From: Micromussa lordhowensis
Taxonomy: Eukaryota; Cnidaria; Anthozoa; Scleractinia; Lobophylliidae
Assembly (NCBI GenBank): GCA_964020085.1
Contig: OZ026603.1
Location: 24,122,873-24,186,872 of the forward strand
DNA length: 64,000 nt
Reading direction: 5' to 3'
In this document: positions 26,601 to 34,500 of the stretch, piece by piece
Numbering within the stretch: the first letter of the stretch is position 1
Layout of the letters: each line of letters starts with the position of its first letter
Position numbers and translations under genes: made by a program
The notes under the pieces: model-generated
The model's database searches: none
The model's input: only the letters and a program-made list of their open reading frames with translations
Told to the model about the DNA's origin: nothing

Positions 26601-27079
26601 AACGTACGACTAAGAAATAATACCACAAACTACGGCTAAAAACTAAGATTAAAAGTACTAACTAGAGATTAAAATGGTTCAATAAAAACTGTTTGAGTTT
26701 AAGTTTGGCATCAGTCTCTTGAGCTCACTCGGCAGTGAGGTCCAATCGTTAATACTTACTTACCAAGCTAATACTTACCAACGCTTTCACTTATAACAGA
26801 AGAAGAAGAAAACGGAAAATGAGCGTTCGACTCCGCAGCCACAGTAAGACCAGTCGACTTCTGTCCAACGTTTGGCGGTCGTAACAAAGGTGAGGGTATG
26901 TTAGGGATGTCGGGAATATCGGAGCCCAAACGATGTGGATAAGCTGAGGAGTTACTTCTTCCTGCTCGGACGTCTCCATCTCCGTCGTTGCTGGTCCCGG
27001 TTGATGTCGTTTCCACTAGTAAAGTGGCAGAAGCAGTTCTGGATGGTACCGATATTTCTGTTGTATTCGAAGCAGCCAT
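8546..27079 (-). CDS. CCDC158: CCDC158-like coiled-coil protein, 22 coding exons
   Basis: Exons in transcript order: 27079-26779, 25110-25010, 23773-23687, 22289-22213, 21392-21230, 20874-20765, 20218-20128, 19425-19174, 18933-18857, 18732-18622, 17977-17863, 17308-16201, 15304-15239, 14750-14678, 14543-14504, 13790-13632, 12937-12845, 11939-11848, 11611-11455, 11015-10091, 9910-9797, 8631-8546. Every junction is GT-AG and the phases agree, giving 4398 nt (1465 aa plus TGA). Residues 1-100 are Ser/Thr-rich; about 244-1038 are heptad-rich coiled coil; 1092-1399 are Ser-rich and probably disordered; a short coiled coil ends the protein. Exons 14-15 read AMQQEVTAKRGELDALQNK, which matches ITAKRGQIDALQSK of vertebrate CCDC158 as I recall it; DLKMLLHEVRSLI and the last-exon EQDRRIKK also match. 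It is longer than the vertebrate protein (about 1.1 kb of codons). Its function is not established; a structural role is only inference. The exact ends of exons 8, 13 and 21 were chosen by frame. Confidence 0.85.
9062..9455 (+). pseudogene. Penelope-like retroelement remnant with GIY-YIG domain
   Basis: 9062-9220 encodes 52 residues ending in VYKINCSDCQASYIGETGR and a TGA. This is the GIY-YIG endonuclease signature (YIG plus ETGR) found at the C-terminus of Penelope-like elements. A one-base frame change at about 9213 continues as NGDVNNHIVVHHQLTNHNID, then LESWYTNLEQTPLNRCQQLP, to TAA at 9453-9455. The reverse transcriptase part upstream (about 8930-9060) is scrambled. The remnant lies in the last intron of CCDC158, on the opposite strand. 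Confidence 0.82.
10091..11015 (-). CDS. CCDC158: CCDC158-like, exon 20 (Ser-rich, disordered)
   Basis: The exon begins at an acceptor 'ctacag' with ASEASSRKNDEVTDDLKM and contains the DLKMLLHEVRSLI motif that marks the start of the C-terminal part of CCDC158. About 250 Ser/Thr/Asp-rich residues follow with no fold that I recognise. It ends in phase 1 at a GTAATA donor after GAAGCCG. The open frame runs on for 50 bp past the donor, so a retained-intron end there (LFTYTTLPNL...) is a less likely alternative. Confidence 0.8.
11059..11334 (-). mobile_element. tRNA-derived SINE, family 1, copy 2
   Basis: This is an inverted, nearly full copy of the element at 619-925, from 'gggaggcgcggtggcctcat' to 'gataagctccggc'. 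It sits in intron 19 of CCDC158, immediately upstream of exon 20. The open frames on both strands here are repeat shadows. Confidence 0.85.
12050..12540. mobile_element. Terminal-inverted-repeat element, class uncertain
   Basis: 'ctcctgggtaggcctttcca' at about 12058-12077 and 'ggaaaggcctacccctggga' at about 12519-12539 are inverted copies. An 81-codon open frame inside (12106-12351) resembles nothing that I know. It lies in intron 17 of CCDC158. Confidence 0.55.
13245..13545 (+). mobile_element. tRNA-derived SINE, family 1, copy 3
   Basis: This diverged copy has the head, the 'ttcttgggcaagacacta' core and the 3' end 'gataagctctggcctgatgggccacttggctcgtatgc' in full. It lies in intron 16 of CCDC158. 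Confidence 0.85.
13826..14436. mobile_element. Terminal-inverted-repeat element (CTTAAAGGGC ends)
   Basis: The perfect 10-bp ends 'cttaaagggc' and 'gccctttaag' enclose about 610 bp, and the likeness continues weakly inward ('attgtcacg' versus 'atttgacac'). An internal 98-codon frame (14012-14308) has no recognisable domain. It lies in intron 15 of CCDC158. Confidence 0.65.
15403..15534. mobile_element. Short MITE with 5-bp duplication
   Basis: The ends 'cagtggcggatctagg' and 'tctggatccgccactg' are inverted. The flanks are direct repeats TAAAT at 15398-15402 and 15535-15539. The element contains a run of 16 or more C. It lies in intron 12 of CCDC158. Confidence 0.8.
15806..16108. mobile_element. 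MITE family 'gtttac-free AAACG' copy 1 of 3
   Basis: It shares long blocks with 17391-17757 and 18207-18572: 'gaaaacgcagctttatttc', 'ggttaggcctaccgtccac' and 'actaatccgtcacgaaaa'. The ends read 'cccgtgcacactatgcc' and an inverted relative 'ggcgtactgtggacgc'. It abuts the 3' side of exon 12 of CCDC158 and creates a false extension of that exon's open frame. Confidence 0.7.
16201..17308 (-). CDS. CCDC158: CCDC158-like, exon 12 (main coiled coil)
   Basis: This is the longest coiled-coil exon (369 codons), with continuous heptad-like Glu/Lys/Leu-rich sequence such as TLEERIGEVEEMKGHREILA. It begins after a poly-pyrimidine tract and TTTAG with SKELELSVREL in phase 0. It ends with 'ctaaaag' before GTATCA, in phase 1. 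Reading on past the donor runs into a MITE at 15806-16108, so the open frame below 16201 is not coding. Confidence 0.85.
17391..17757. mobile_element. Same MITE family, copy 2 of 3
   Basis: The terminal inverted repeats are clear: 'aggtcccgtctaaactacgccgg' at the left and 'ccggtgtagtatagactgggacct' at the right. It lies in intron 11 of CCDC158. Confidence 0.8.
18207..18572. mobile_element. Same MITE family, copy 3 of 3 (opposite orientation)
   Basis: The 'actaatccgtcac' and 'ggttaggcctac' blocks of the other copies appear here as reverse complements at about 18480-18510. Ends are 'cccgtccacaaaacgccg' and 'cggcgtagtgcagatgc'. It lies in intron 10 of CCDC158. Confidence 0.75.
19593..19813 (-). 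mobile_element. tRNA-derived SINE, family 2, 5'-truncated copy
   Basis: It matches the element at 58573-58808: '3' end 'atgaatgttgtgccgcgtag', then 'gagaattaactct', 'ataacccactgggcgttagc' and the B-box part 'ggtgggaatcgaacccacga'. The A-box half of the tRNA-like head is missing. It lies in intron 7 of CCDC158. Confidence 0.8.
20289..20355. repeat. Short imperfect hairpin
   Basis: 'tttcaataacatgcggactctaaaa' and 'ttttagagtctgtatgctattgaaa' are inverted around a short loop. It lies in intron 6 of CCDC158 and may be a MITE remnant. Confidence 0.6.
20930..21186 (-). mobile_element. tRNA-derived SINE, family 3
   Basis: Read on the minus strand, the head 'gctggggtggcacagtggtg' carries an A-box-like part, and 'gggtttgattcc' is the B box. 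The body follows with 'gttctctactctgctcccag' and 'ggtttttctccgggtactc'. It lies in intron 5 of CCDC158. No second copy was seen in the window. Confidence 0.75.
21532..21632. repeat. Imperfect hairpin in intron 4 of CCDC158
   Basis: 'ggtctctacaggaaaatctc' and 'gattttcccataaagacc' form the outer stem, and 'accaagaccttg' with 'caaggccatggt' the inner one. It is probably a small decayed MITE. Confidence 0.6.
22598..23237. mobile_element. TTAA-flanked element, diverged copy
   Basis: It starts TTAA-GGTAATTCC and ends 'ggaatcacc' followed by a TTAA-like TTTA. Internal blocks 'gcgcatccctactgcgca' and 'gagctcggtgacccccaatttttt' also occur in the element at 29693-30358. It lies in intron 3 of CCDC158 and codes for nothing. 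Confidence 0.65.
23353..23625. mobile_element. MITE, copy related to 60490-61075
   Basis: Shared blocks: 'attaaaaactgggtcat', 'aatt-caa...tttgattggcttag', 'tatatgagc-attata-catg', 'ctacaaatatgg', then 'aaaacaattat-ccactc-cgct', 'tggatatctatcatctcat' and 'gaaataattgttaaat'. The second copy carries a SINE. It lies in intron 3 of CCDC158. Confidence 0.7.
23701..23965. repeat. Unit 1 of a tandem duplication containing exon 3 of CCDC158
   Basis: This unit includes most of exon 3 (23687-23773), its acceptor, and about 190 bp of intron. It recurs almost unchanged at 24430-24697. Confidence 0.85.
23961..24429. mobile_element. Insertion between duplicated units, Tc1/mariner-like end
   Basis: It begins after TA with 'cagtaccgctcaaaagtaag', which looks like a Tc1-type terminal repeat. 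The matching right end was not found. It contains two perfect 10-bp palindromes TCTCGCGAGA at 24003-24012 and 24045-24054 within a larger inverted arrangement. Confidence 0.45.
24430..24697. repeat. Unit 2 of the tandem duplication: relic exon 3
   Basis: Acceptor and about 75 nt of exon 3 are retained, encoding SGAIKDLQGHLISKASEVDQ on the minus strand. The 3' end of the exon with its GTAAGT donor is replaced by unrelated sequence ('cgatgaattctggc'). It lies between exons 2 and 3, and without a donor it is probably not spliced. Confidence 0.8.
25825..26021. repeat. Long palindrome with about 90-bp arms, SINE-tail derived
   Basis: The left arm runs 'gcgaaataatccatatatga...gatgaaagtgaagaatgatcatcgcag...attttccaatttaagcaa' and the right arm is its reverse complement. 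The arms match the tail of the SINE at 26259-26405 and the insertion at 50668-50783. It lies in intron 1 of CCDC158. Confidence 0.85.
26031..26185. repeat. Second palindrome with hairpin core
   Basis: The ends 'tgcaggtcaaaatgaaatt' and 'aatttcattttgacctgca' are inverted. The core at 26104-26136, 'ccctaattattcatga' against 'tcatgaataatcaggg', is nearly perfect. It directly follows the palindrome at 25825-26021. Confidence 0.8.
26259..26405 (+). mobile_element. tRNA-derived SINE, family 4
   Basis: The head at 26259-26329 folds like a tRNA: 7-bp acceptor stem ggcttca/tgaagcc, D arm gctc/gagc, and B box 'ggttcgaatcc'. The anticodon arm is imperfect, so I do not call a tRNA gene. The tail has 'tttttttcaggtttcttctttccg' and 'gcaatgatcattcttcac'. 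It lies in intron 1 of CCDC158. Confidence 0.8.
26779..27079 (-). CDS. CCDC158: CCDC158-like, first coding exon and start
   Basis: The start ATG is at 27077-27079 (MAASNTTEISVPSRT). The exon encodes 100 residues of Ser/Thr/Pro/Gly-rich sequence with an 'IPDIPNIPSP' run and ends at a GTAAGT donor (26778-26773) in phase 1. The next exon (25110-25010) starts after AAGCAG and restores the frame as A-TQRLATPAGIERAPEDL. No upstream in-frame exon was found. About 200 bp upstream (27080-27300) is the likely promoter, with no obvious TATA box. Confidence 0.82.
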
Positions 27080-27299
27080 TACATTGCAACCGATAAAAAA
27101 GCCGTGAACTGGTCTAAAGTGTGACGCTCGTGTACAGTGTCACTCGTTCCATTGGAAAAGTTAAACACTGAAGTCGCTCCAACGTATTTTCCCCAAGCAG
27201 TGACCAAGAGAATTTGAACTCTATTCAAAATACACTTCGTCCGCCATTTTGTAACCGTCACTCGATGGAACGATGGAATCTGGGAATGACAACAGTTTG

Positions 27300-28316
27300 G
27301 CTAGTTCCAGATCTCTACCAGCAAAAAGGCGCGACTAAACAAACAGCATCGTTTCCAGGGTCCTATCTCTTCCTCCCTGGAAGAGCAAAATAACTCAACA
27401 TAGAATTAAAACATTTTGAGGTGTAGTAAAACTTCTCAACATAACCTAAGCGGCGTTCTGCTCGAGCATCTTTAAGCAATATTTCTACACCCTAAGCATG
27501 CATCATGCCCTAACATAAAGGGCACTTTCTAAGAAGAACTTTGCATATCGCTGACGAGCCCGAAATTTGAATTGAACAATCAGGATTCAACAACTGGGAG
27601 AAATTCCATGTCCTGAATTCAATGTAACTTAACAAGAAAAACATTGAAGTCGAGCAGCTTTTCTCACCGGAAACGGTATCAAATATTCACTAAAGGAATT
27701 TATAATCTCAAAATTAAACCACATCAGATTGTAAAAAGTGAAAACTATCAAACATTTTACATGTAAGCCTCGAAGCTTCTAATTTGGCGCTAACGTCAGA
27801 CAACTTGCTCGCAGTACATTTCGTCGAATTTCGCCAGTTAGGATAATACTCTGTTATTCTGAACACAAATATGTCGTTCCTCATCAAATTAAACCCAGAA
27901 TTCTCAAGTTAACTATTAGAAGAGACCAAAGCAACATTAGCATTGTCTTTATTTGTGTTAGCTGCGCACAAAATGACCATTATCGGGTCGTTTCGGCAGG
28001 ACAGCTAAGTTTTGACTGCCGCTCGTACTGTGGGCGCAGCTGCCGTATGCAAGGGACAGACTGGGCGAAAACTGTGTAGAGATAAAGCGACCGTTAAAAC
28101 TTCACGCATACATACAGGCACGTACATCTCATACGATTGGTGCCGCCTGACAGGCTCGACTTACGGGATACCAGCATTACTTTAACAATAGGTAAAAATA
28201 ATAATTAAATGAGTGTGGGAGACGAAAATGTTGACTCTAAGAAATTCGACATGTTCGATAAAATATTACTTACTACATTAAATAAATTAAAAGTTTCTTT
28301 CAAACTGAACGTATCC
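27300..28316. other. Intergenic DNA upstream of CCDC158
   Basis: About 1 kb with no supported gene. Short open frames have no domain or splice support. Confidence 0.5.
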
Positions 28317-29233
28317 ATACACCGAATGCAAATATGGCGGTCCACTCGGTCGCCGCCCGGGACGAGTTGTATGAAAGCGAGGCTAGTGAGGCCTCTGTAT
28401 TTTGTTCTGTTAATGCTTCCCCAGAAAAGTCTTGCATCGTTGTCAATATCTGGTCTTTTTTATTTCGCTATGCCTACGAGCTGTTGTGTTTCTGAATGCC
28501 ACCAGAAGAGAGCGATAATATTACATCGTTCCCCTGTAAGGGAAAATAGTGGATCCATGTGATTCGTTGAGACGAAGGAAGTGAGTTCACGATCACCGCG
28601 GGAACGGAAGTTTGTTGGTTACATTTCAGGTAAGAAGATCCTAGAAAATCGTTTAAATGACGAGCTTATGTGGTGTCTAGTGGTGTTCCACACGTACCTT
28701 TCCCAACGTAAAGAAAAGCTCATCTTGAAATACATCCTCTCTCTCAAAAGAAGAAGTCGTTTACGTCCGCGTCCACTCGCACGGAATTGCACAAGACAAA
28801 TTATATTACAGTGGAATCACCAAGCGAATGAACTTCAACTGCCCTATTCGTTGAAACCAGTGAAAGCAAATGTCAACGACTTGTAGCTAAATGGGATCTG
28901 TTACATATTTGCTTAGATCTTCCAGCCTGAAATATAGCGAACAAACTTTTTCAGTTCCCTCGGCGATCGTGAACTCCTTTCCTCCGTCTGTTTTCCTCTC
29001 AGAGGTGAACGGGCAAACTAAAAGAAAACACTTTCTCTTCTGTGGAAGATTTCACTCCCTTCTGGTGGCATTCAGAAACACAAAACTCGCAGCCAGGGCG
29101 AAATGAAACAGACCAGATCGACGACGAAGCAAGACTTTTCTGGGGAAGCACACAGAGGCCTCACTAGCCTCGCTTTCATACAACTCGTCCCGGGCGGCGA
29201 CCGAGTGGTCCGCCATATTTGCATTCGGTGTAT
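28317..29233. mobile_element. Fold-back element copy 1
   Basis: The left arm begins 'atacaccgaatgcaaatatgg' and the right arm ends with its reverse complement at 29233. The arms are about 220 bp: 'gcttccccagaaaagtcttgc' and 'gtgtttctgaatgccaccag' are both found inverted. About 480 bp lie between the arms. It has no recognisable transposase. A second copy is at 59054-60120, with matching interior such as 'tggaatcaccaagcgaatga'. Confidence 0.85.
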
Positions 29234-29692
29234 TTTTGATACCTTTTGTAGACCTAGAAACCCGGACCGGCGGGGGGAAGGAGAACTCGCATATGAAAAG
29301 GCCGGGGATATGATGCTCGGTGGAAAATTTGAGCTAAAGCGTGACTACAGGAGACCAAAGTGGGCGTAGTTCGAACCTAATTTGACCCCTAAAACACACC
29401 AATGAAAACGAAATAGGCTCGATTACCACCCGCTCTTCCGCTAGGAGACCGGACTCGAGCCGAGACCGGCGAAAATCGGACCTAAAACGGAAATAAGAGT
29501 TTCTTTTAGTCTTCTTTTTCTTTGAGTGCACCCTAAAATATACTTCGACAGCTAAAAATAGCGGCGTTACGTCATCGACATCAAAAGTGAGACCAGAATC
29601 CTTGAGTAAACGAGACGCACCAGAATCCACGACCTTTTGATGTGGGAGTTCCTCGCCTCTAGGGCGGCTAGAAAGATCTCTGAACTCTGATA

Positions 29693-30358
29693 TTAAGGAC
29701 GTTCGCGCTCATTGCTACTGCGCATCTCTAGTGCGCACGCTATTTATTGGTCACGCGCGTGCCACGTCATTTTCAAGCGCGCGCACCAAGTCGAAAACTT
29801 AACAAAATATAGAGCTGATGACCTTTGCGTTAACTTGGTGTGCGAATATTTTTGTTGGAAGATCGGTGACCCCCACTTTTTTTTCGGCAGATCACTTCGT
29901 TTTTTAACTCTCTACATTATACTAAAAAACCAAAAAAATCTGTGCGTGGGAAGTTGTAATTATTTGTCAAATACTATTAAAAAAGGGTCGAATTGGTACA
30001 TGGAGACATATGTGCGTGACTTAGAAGTTGTCTTTTTTAAGGCTAATTCTAGCAGATTTAATGACATATGTAGCAAACATCTATCAATTAAGCCTATATA
30101 AGCCGTGTTAAACACTCATAGCTTAGAGATGATTCTTCAACTTAAATATATGCCGATAGTAATGAATCCGGCCAGAATCGCCTCGAATGACTGAGAATCG
30201 TAGAAATGCTATGGTCTGAGCTACGCTTTATCTTGAAAACGAGTTCGGTGACCCCCGATTTTTTTTACGTTTTTTATCTGATCTTATCATTTTCTACCGT
30301 CAGTCAAAGTTTTAAAAAAATCTGTGCGTGGGAAGTTTTTGGGCGTGAACGTCCTTAA
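29693..30358. mobile_element. TTAA-flanked terminal-inverted-repeat element
   Basis: Both ends are TTAA next to GGACGTTCGCGC and its inverted relative GGGCGTGAACGTCC. The interior repeats 'cggtgacccc' and 'tctgtgcgtgggaagtt' twice. A TTAA target is typical of piggyBac-type transposition, but no transposase is present. Confidence 0.75.
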
Positions 30359-30434
30359 TTTGTAAGAACCTATATTTACTTCGCATTGAATTACGCATGT
30401 TAGACAAGTGCATGGCCCTGATAGTTGTAAACAC

Positions 30435-30648
30435 AATCTCGTTCCCAGAGTCTTCGTTCCCCTTGACCAGCGGTCGGAAACGAGAGCTCTGGGAGCAACC
30501 ATTTCAGACATGCGCCACAGATGCAGACTGCGCAGTGAAACCGGATGGGCAGAATTCGGTTATTTCCTTTTTATTCAAAATGGTTGCTCCCAGAGCTCTC
30601 GTTTTCCGACCGCTGGTCAAGGGGAACGAAGACTCTGGGAACGAGATT
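30435..30648. mobile_element. MITE with 11-bp target duplication
   Basis: Inverted ends of about 70 bp start 'aatctcgttcccagagtctt' and end with the reverse complement. Direct repeats 'gttgtaaacac' flank it at 30424-30434 and 30649-30659. The long duplication and long inverted repeats suggest a Mutator-like origin (inference). Confidence 0.85.
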
Positions 30649-31074
30649 GTTGTAAACACTATCTCCTCTTGGTATATGGTCCTAGAAGAGATTGTGGAGA
30701 ATAGACTATAGCTAACGTACTTGTTGTCTCAATTGCAGCCTTCATTTGTCTTATTTGGTTTGCCATGCAAAGCTCCCATGAGAACACGAGCCAAATAAAG
30801 GTTGCAAAGCAGACTTGAAGTCAAATACTGTAGTCAGTAATTTAACACCCTCGTATAACTCCGATAAAATCTCGAAGTACGAGTAAAGAAAAACGAAGAA
30901 TATTACAAGACATTTTAAGCAATTTCCGGAATTTTAATCGTAACAAATAAACATTTTTCGGGAATTTAGGATTCAAATTTTTTTGAAAATCTCATTTTAT
31001 GTTTTATTATTTTAAAATCTGATGTATAGAGCAATTAGGCATTTTTATAGAAACTAGGTGATATGAATTTCAAT

Positions 31075-31155
31075 TGTTATTATCATCATCGTTATTGTTA
31101 TCATCATCATCTTATTATTGTTATTATTTCTATTATTATTATTATTATTATCAAT
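31075..31155. repeat. ATT/ATC microsatellite
   Basis: Runs of 'attatt' and 'atcatc' triplets. Confidence 0.9.
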
Positions 31156-31306
31156 AAGACTATCTTCATCTGTCCATAACATGTGCAGTTACGAAAAAAG
31201 AGACTGATTAAGATTTGATATACTTTGCGTTTCAATCGAATTTATTTACTAATACATTTTTCGTATATTGCAATTTATTTTGTGTAAATAAATTAAAAAT
31301 ATATAA

Positions 31307-31325
31307 GGGGTTATTGACCAAGTGT

Positions 31326-31358
<33 letters not shown>

Positions 31359-31570
31359 TTTTTTGCGTGTTTATGGACCGTCAAGTCAAGGTCCATAAAC
31401 AAGCAAAAAAAGAACGAGGCCAATGTCAAGCCATCTTGACCTCACACTTGGTCAATAAAAGATTTATTATATCGCTTTCGGGGAAATTTTTCTTGCGGGA
31501 CAAGGCGCGTAGTCCCGAGCGGGCAAGATAGCTCCACTTTGCCCGCTCGCGGAGCTAGCCATATAATAAA
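31307..31570. mobile_element. Palindromic MITE at the 3' end of gene B
   Basis: A near-perfect hairpin spans 31309-31460: 'ttattgaccaagtgtgaggt' is repeated inverted as 'acctcacacttggtcaataa'. A flank 'cgagcgggcaagat' to 'ggctagccatataataaa' matches 7830-8150. It ends about 5 bp before the stop codon of gene B and supplies its nearest poly(A) signal. Confidence 0.85.
31463..31468 (-). terminator. Candidate poly(A) signal of gene B
   Basis: AATAAA on the minus strand, about 107 nt after the TAA of gene B and inside the palindromic MITE. Gene C has its own AATAAA at a similar distance but in unrelated sequence. Confidence 0.5.
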
Positions 31571-31574
31571 TGTC

Positions 31575-34500
31575 TTAATTTTCATCACTGTTCTGATCAG
31601 CATTATCCAAAAGAGGTTCTCTCAGTTGGTGTACAAGCCATCGATGAGAACGAAACTGCCACCAGATGCGATAACATTTCTTGACTAGAAACACCACGAG
31701 CCTTGCAAGCTGGGACAAAATGGCAAAAGTGACCAACAGAGACACCAATGCTGGGGCAAATGTTAAAGCGCACACCTCAAACCATTCCAGGGTTTCCAAA
31801 TAAGGTATGTCCGGGCCATCAAGAGCGACACCATATGAGATCAAGACTGCTTTTGTCAAATTGATCACGGCAATCATTGACAAAGCAGCAAGAGACAGTG
31901 TTTCAGCTTTGTTGGCCTGTGGATCACGATATGGATTCTTCAATGTGTGATGAATGGTCATCAGGAAGCATGCGCCAACCATGCAAACCATACGCAACAT
32001 CAGGTTTGTTATGAACGCTTGGCAAGCAAGGAGAACAAATCTTCGACCAATCAGCACACTCTCCCAGTAGAGTGTTCCTTTGTCATCACCCTGTGGTTTA
32101 CGGAAAGGACCATGAAGTATTTCCAGAACATCTTTGTTGACAACTTGTGCATTCGCGGAATCTCCATTTCTTCTATTCAAAATTCCTTTAACAAACCAGT
32201 AGATAAGAAATGGCAATGGGATCATGCAGGCAGCAAGAAACTCATTTGAAGTAACAGAAGCCCTGTATAGCCTATGCGATCCCCAGTAAAGAACAACGAT
32301 GAAAGGAACCACAAAAACTATGATAAAGGCCAGAAGGAGATACTGCCACCATTGCATGCATGGAACATTTGCATCAATAAAAAGCCGCTTTCCAGATCCT
32401 ATAGGAACACATTGCATCAGCGTTAGAGACGTTTCTGCCAGTCGTTCGTATCCCAGCAACAAAACTTCCATGAGAACCGCCATGTAATGGATGAGGGCTG
32501 GTTTTTCTTTTCTTCTTATCATGTTTATCACAGAATGGACACCATAAATAATGACAACTTCAGTCATTGCCAAGAACACAGTACCAGAGAGTAACAACTG
32601 CTTTGTTACCGCAGTTAACCCTACAAAAGGGCATCCGATTCCTTTGTTGATGGTCCGAACCTGGAAATTGAAAGCGGCAATCAAGAAGTACATAAACGGT
32701 ATCTTCTGAAAACGTTCTTCTATAGATCCGACCATGAGCAGCTCAGCAACTTGGTAGAAATAAAAGGTAATTTTCATGTATCCACTGTCTGAATGCTCTG
32801 GCGGATCTTCCACGACGCCCAAGTCATCACTTGACTGATTCTCTTCTTTTCTGTTAAACCATAAGATCTGGGTTCCAAGGAAACTTAGGGTTGGAGGCTT
32901 TATTAAAAGATAAAGCACCAATGCAACTGTTAGCAATATTGTCAGGATCCACACAGTATAACTGTTGCATTTTGCAGATTTTCGGCACTCAGCTGAGAAC
33001 ATAGTTTCGCTGAATCCTTCCGCACATTGTCCACAGAGGGAACCATTTCTGTTGCCATGACAACTGTTGTAATGTTCTGAATCTTTAGAAGGGCAGTAGT
33101 GTTCTGGACAAGCGATAAATTGCAGCGCTGGTGGATGGCTTGAAGCTTGGTAGCCCCAGAAATTTGGTTTTGCAGCTATGTTACTTCGAATACATTTAGC
33201 TCCAAAAGGACATGACAGACACACAACAGCAGCTGCCACAACTAAACCCCTTGATGTGCCTTTTTGAAGGCTGTAATAACCCGTGGGGCAGGATGTGCAA
33301 GAATATTTCAAAACTGTGACATTTAATGGACAGAAGATGCCACTTTTCTCCGTGTATACGATGTGTGTTGCGTTTTCTAATAGAAGCTGTTGTCCTTCGC
33401 TGCACTGCAACTTCGATGTCTCGTCTATGTCCACGTAGCCTCCATTGGATATATCAAGCATGGGAAAGGAATTTCGTTCTGAATCCAGCGAGGTCATTGA
33501 TGTATTTCTAAGATTTAAAGGACCTCCGCTTTCGGAGTATAGGAAGGTGGTTTTATTAAATGTAGAGATATTAGAAATTGTAATGCTGTTATTTGTTCTG
33601 GCGAAAGAGCAACCTTCAAAATCTACTTGTCCCGTTCCGTAGGCGGAATAGACGTGTCCACTTTGATGAATGCCAAAGTTGTTGTGAAAGGTGCATCTTC
33701 GAAATGTTGTGAAACCGTTACTGACGAAAACTGCTCCAGATGCCAACCCTACGTTTTCCACAAAGATGCTATCTTCAAATACCACACGACTGTCGTAGGT
33801 CCATGATGGGTGAATCTCCTTGGTGGAATCTGGGAGCACACAACCCAGATTTCGAGGTTGGTCTGGGTTTGTTAGAATTGCAATAGCTCCAGTAGCAGTC
33901 TCGTAGAAAAACCCACTCCCTGAGTCTCCAAACCACTTATATCGATGGGCATTGATGCAGTTACGAAATATCGTACGTCTTATTGTCACGTTTTTATCTC
34001 CTTTGAAGAAAAGAACCAAATAACTCGAAGGTCTAGAGTGGAATGTATTGTTGTCAAGCTCGATGACGGCCCTTGAAGTATTGTTGTGTTTAAGTGGTGG
34101 AATGAGGAGACCAACGGCATAGGTTCGATCGCTATTTTTCACTGTTTCATTACTACTACAGGTAAAAAGAGTGTTTTTGATGAGCACTTGGGTAAATGTT
34201 GGATCATAGATTTTAAACTGTATATCATACACATTATTTATAAAAGTGCAATTATCAATGGAGATATCCACGGAAAATGAGCTATTTGCAGGAGGTGATG
34301 ATACTGCGTGAAATCCGCAACGAAACGCGATCAATGTGATGTTAACCAGTCTAATGCGGTATTTGGGACTTATAAACAGAGCAACCTTTTTCTTTGCAAT
34401 TACATTGTTTATTATCAAACTGTCTGCAATCGTCACGATCCCTGCATTACCGTTCCCAGCAACTACTCTGATAATGTCGAATCCTTTAATCGCCAACACA

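Noticed and set aside
29712..30101. 129-codon frame
   Set aside because: It lies wholly in the TTAA-flanked element at 29693-30358 and shows no transposase motif.
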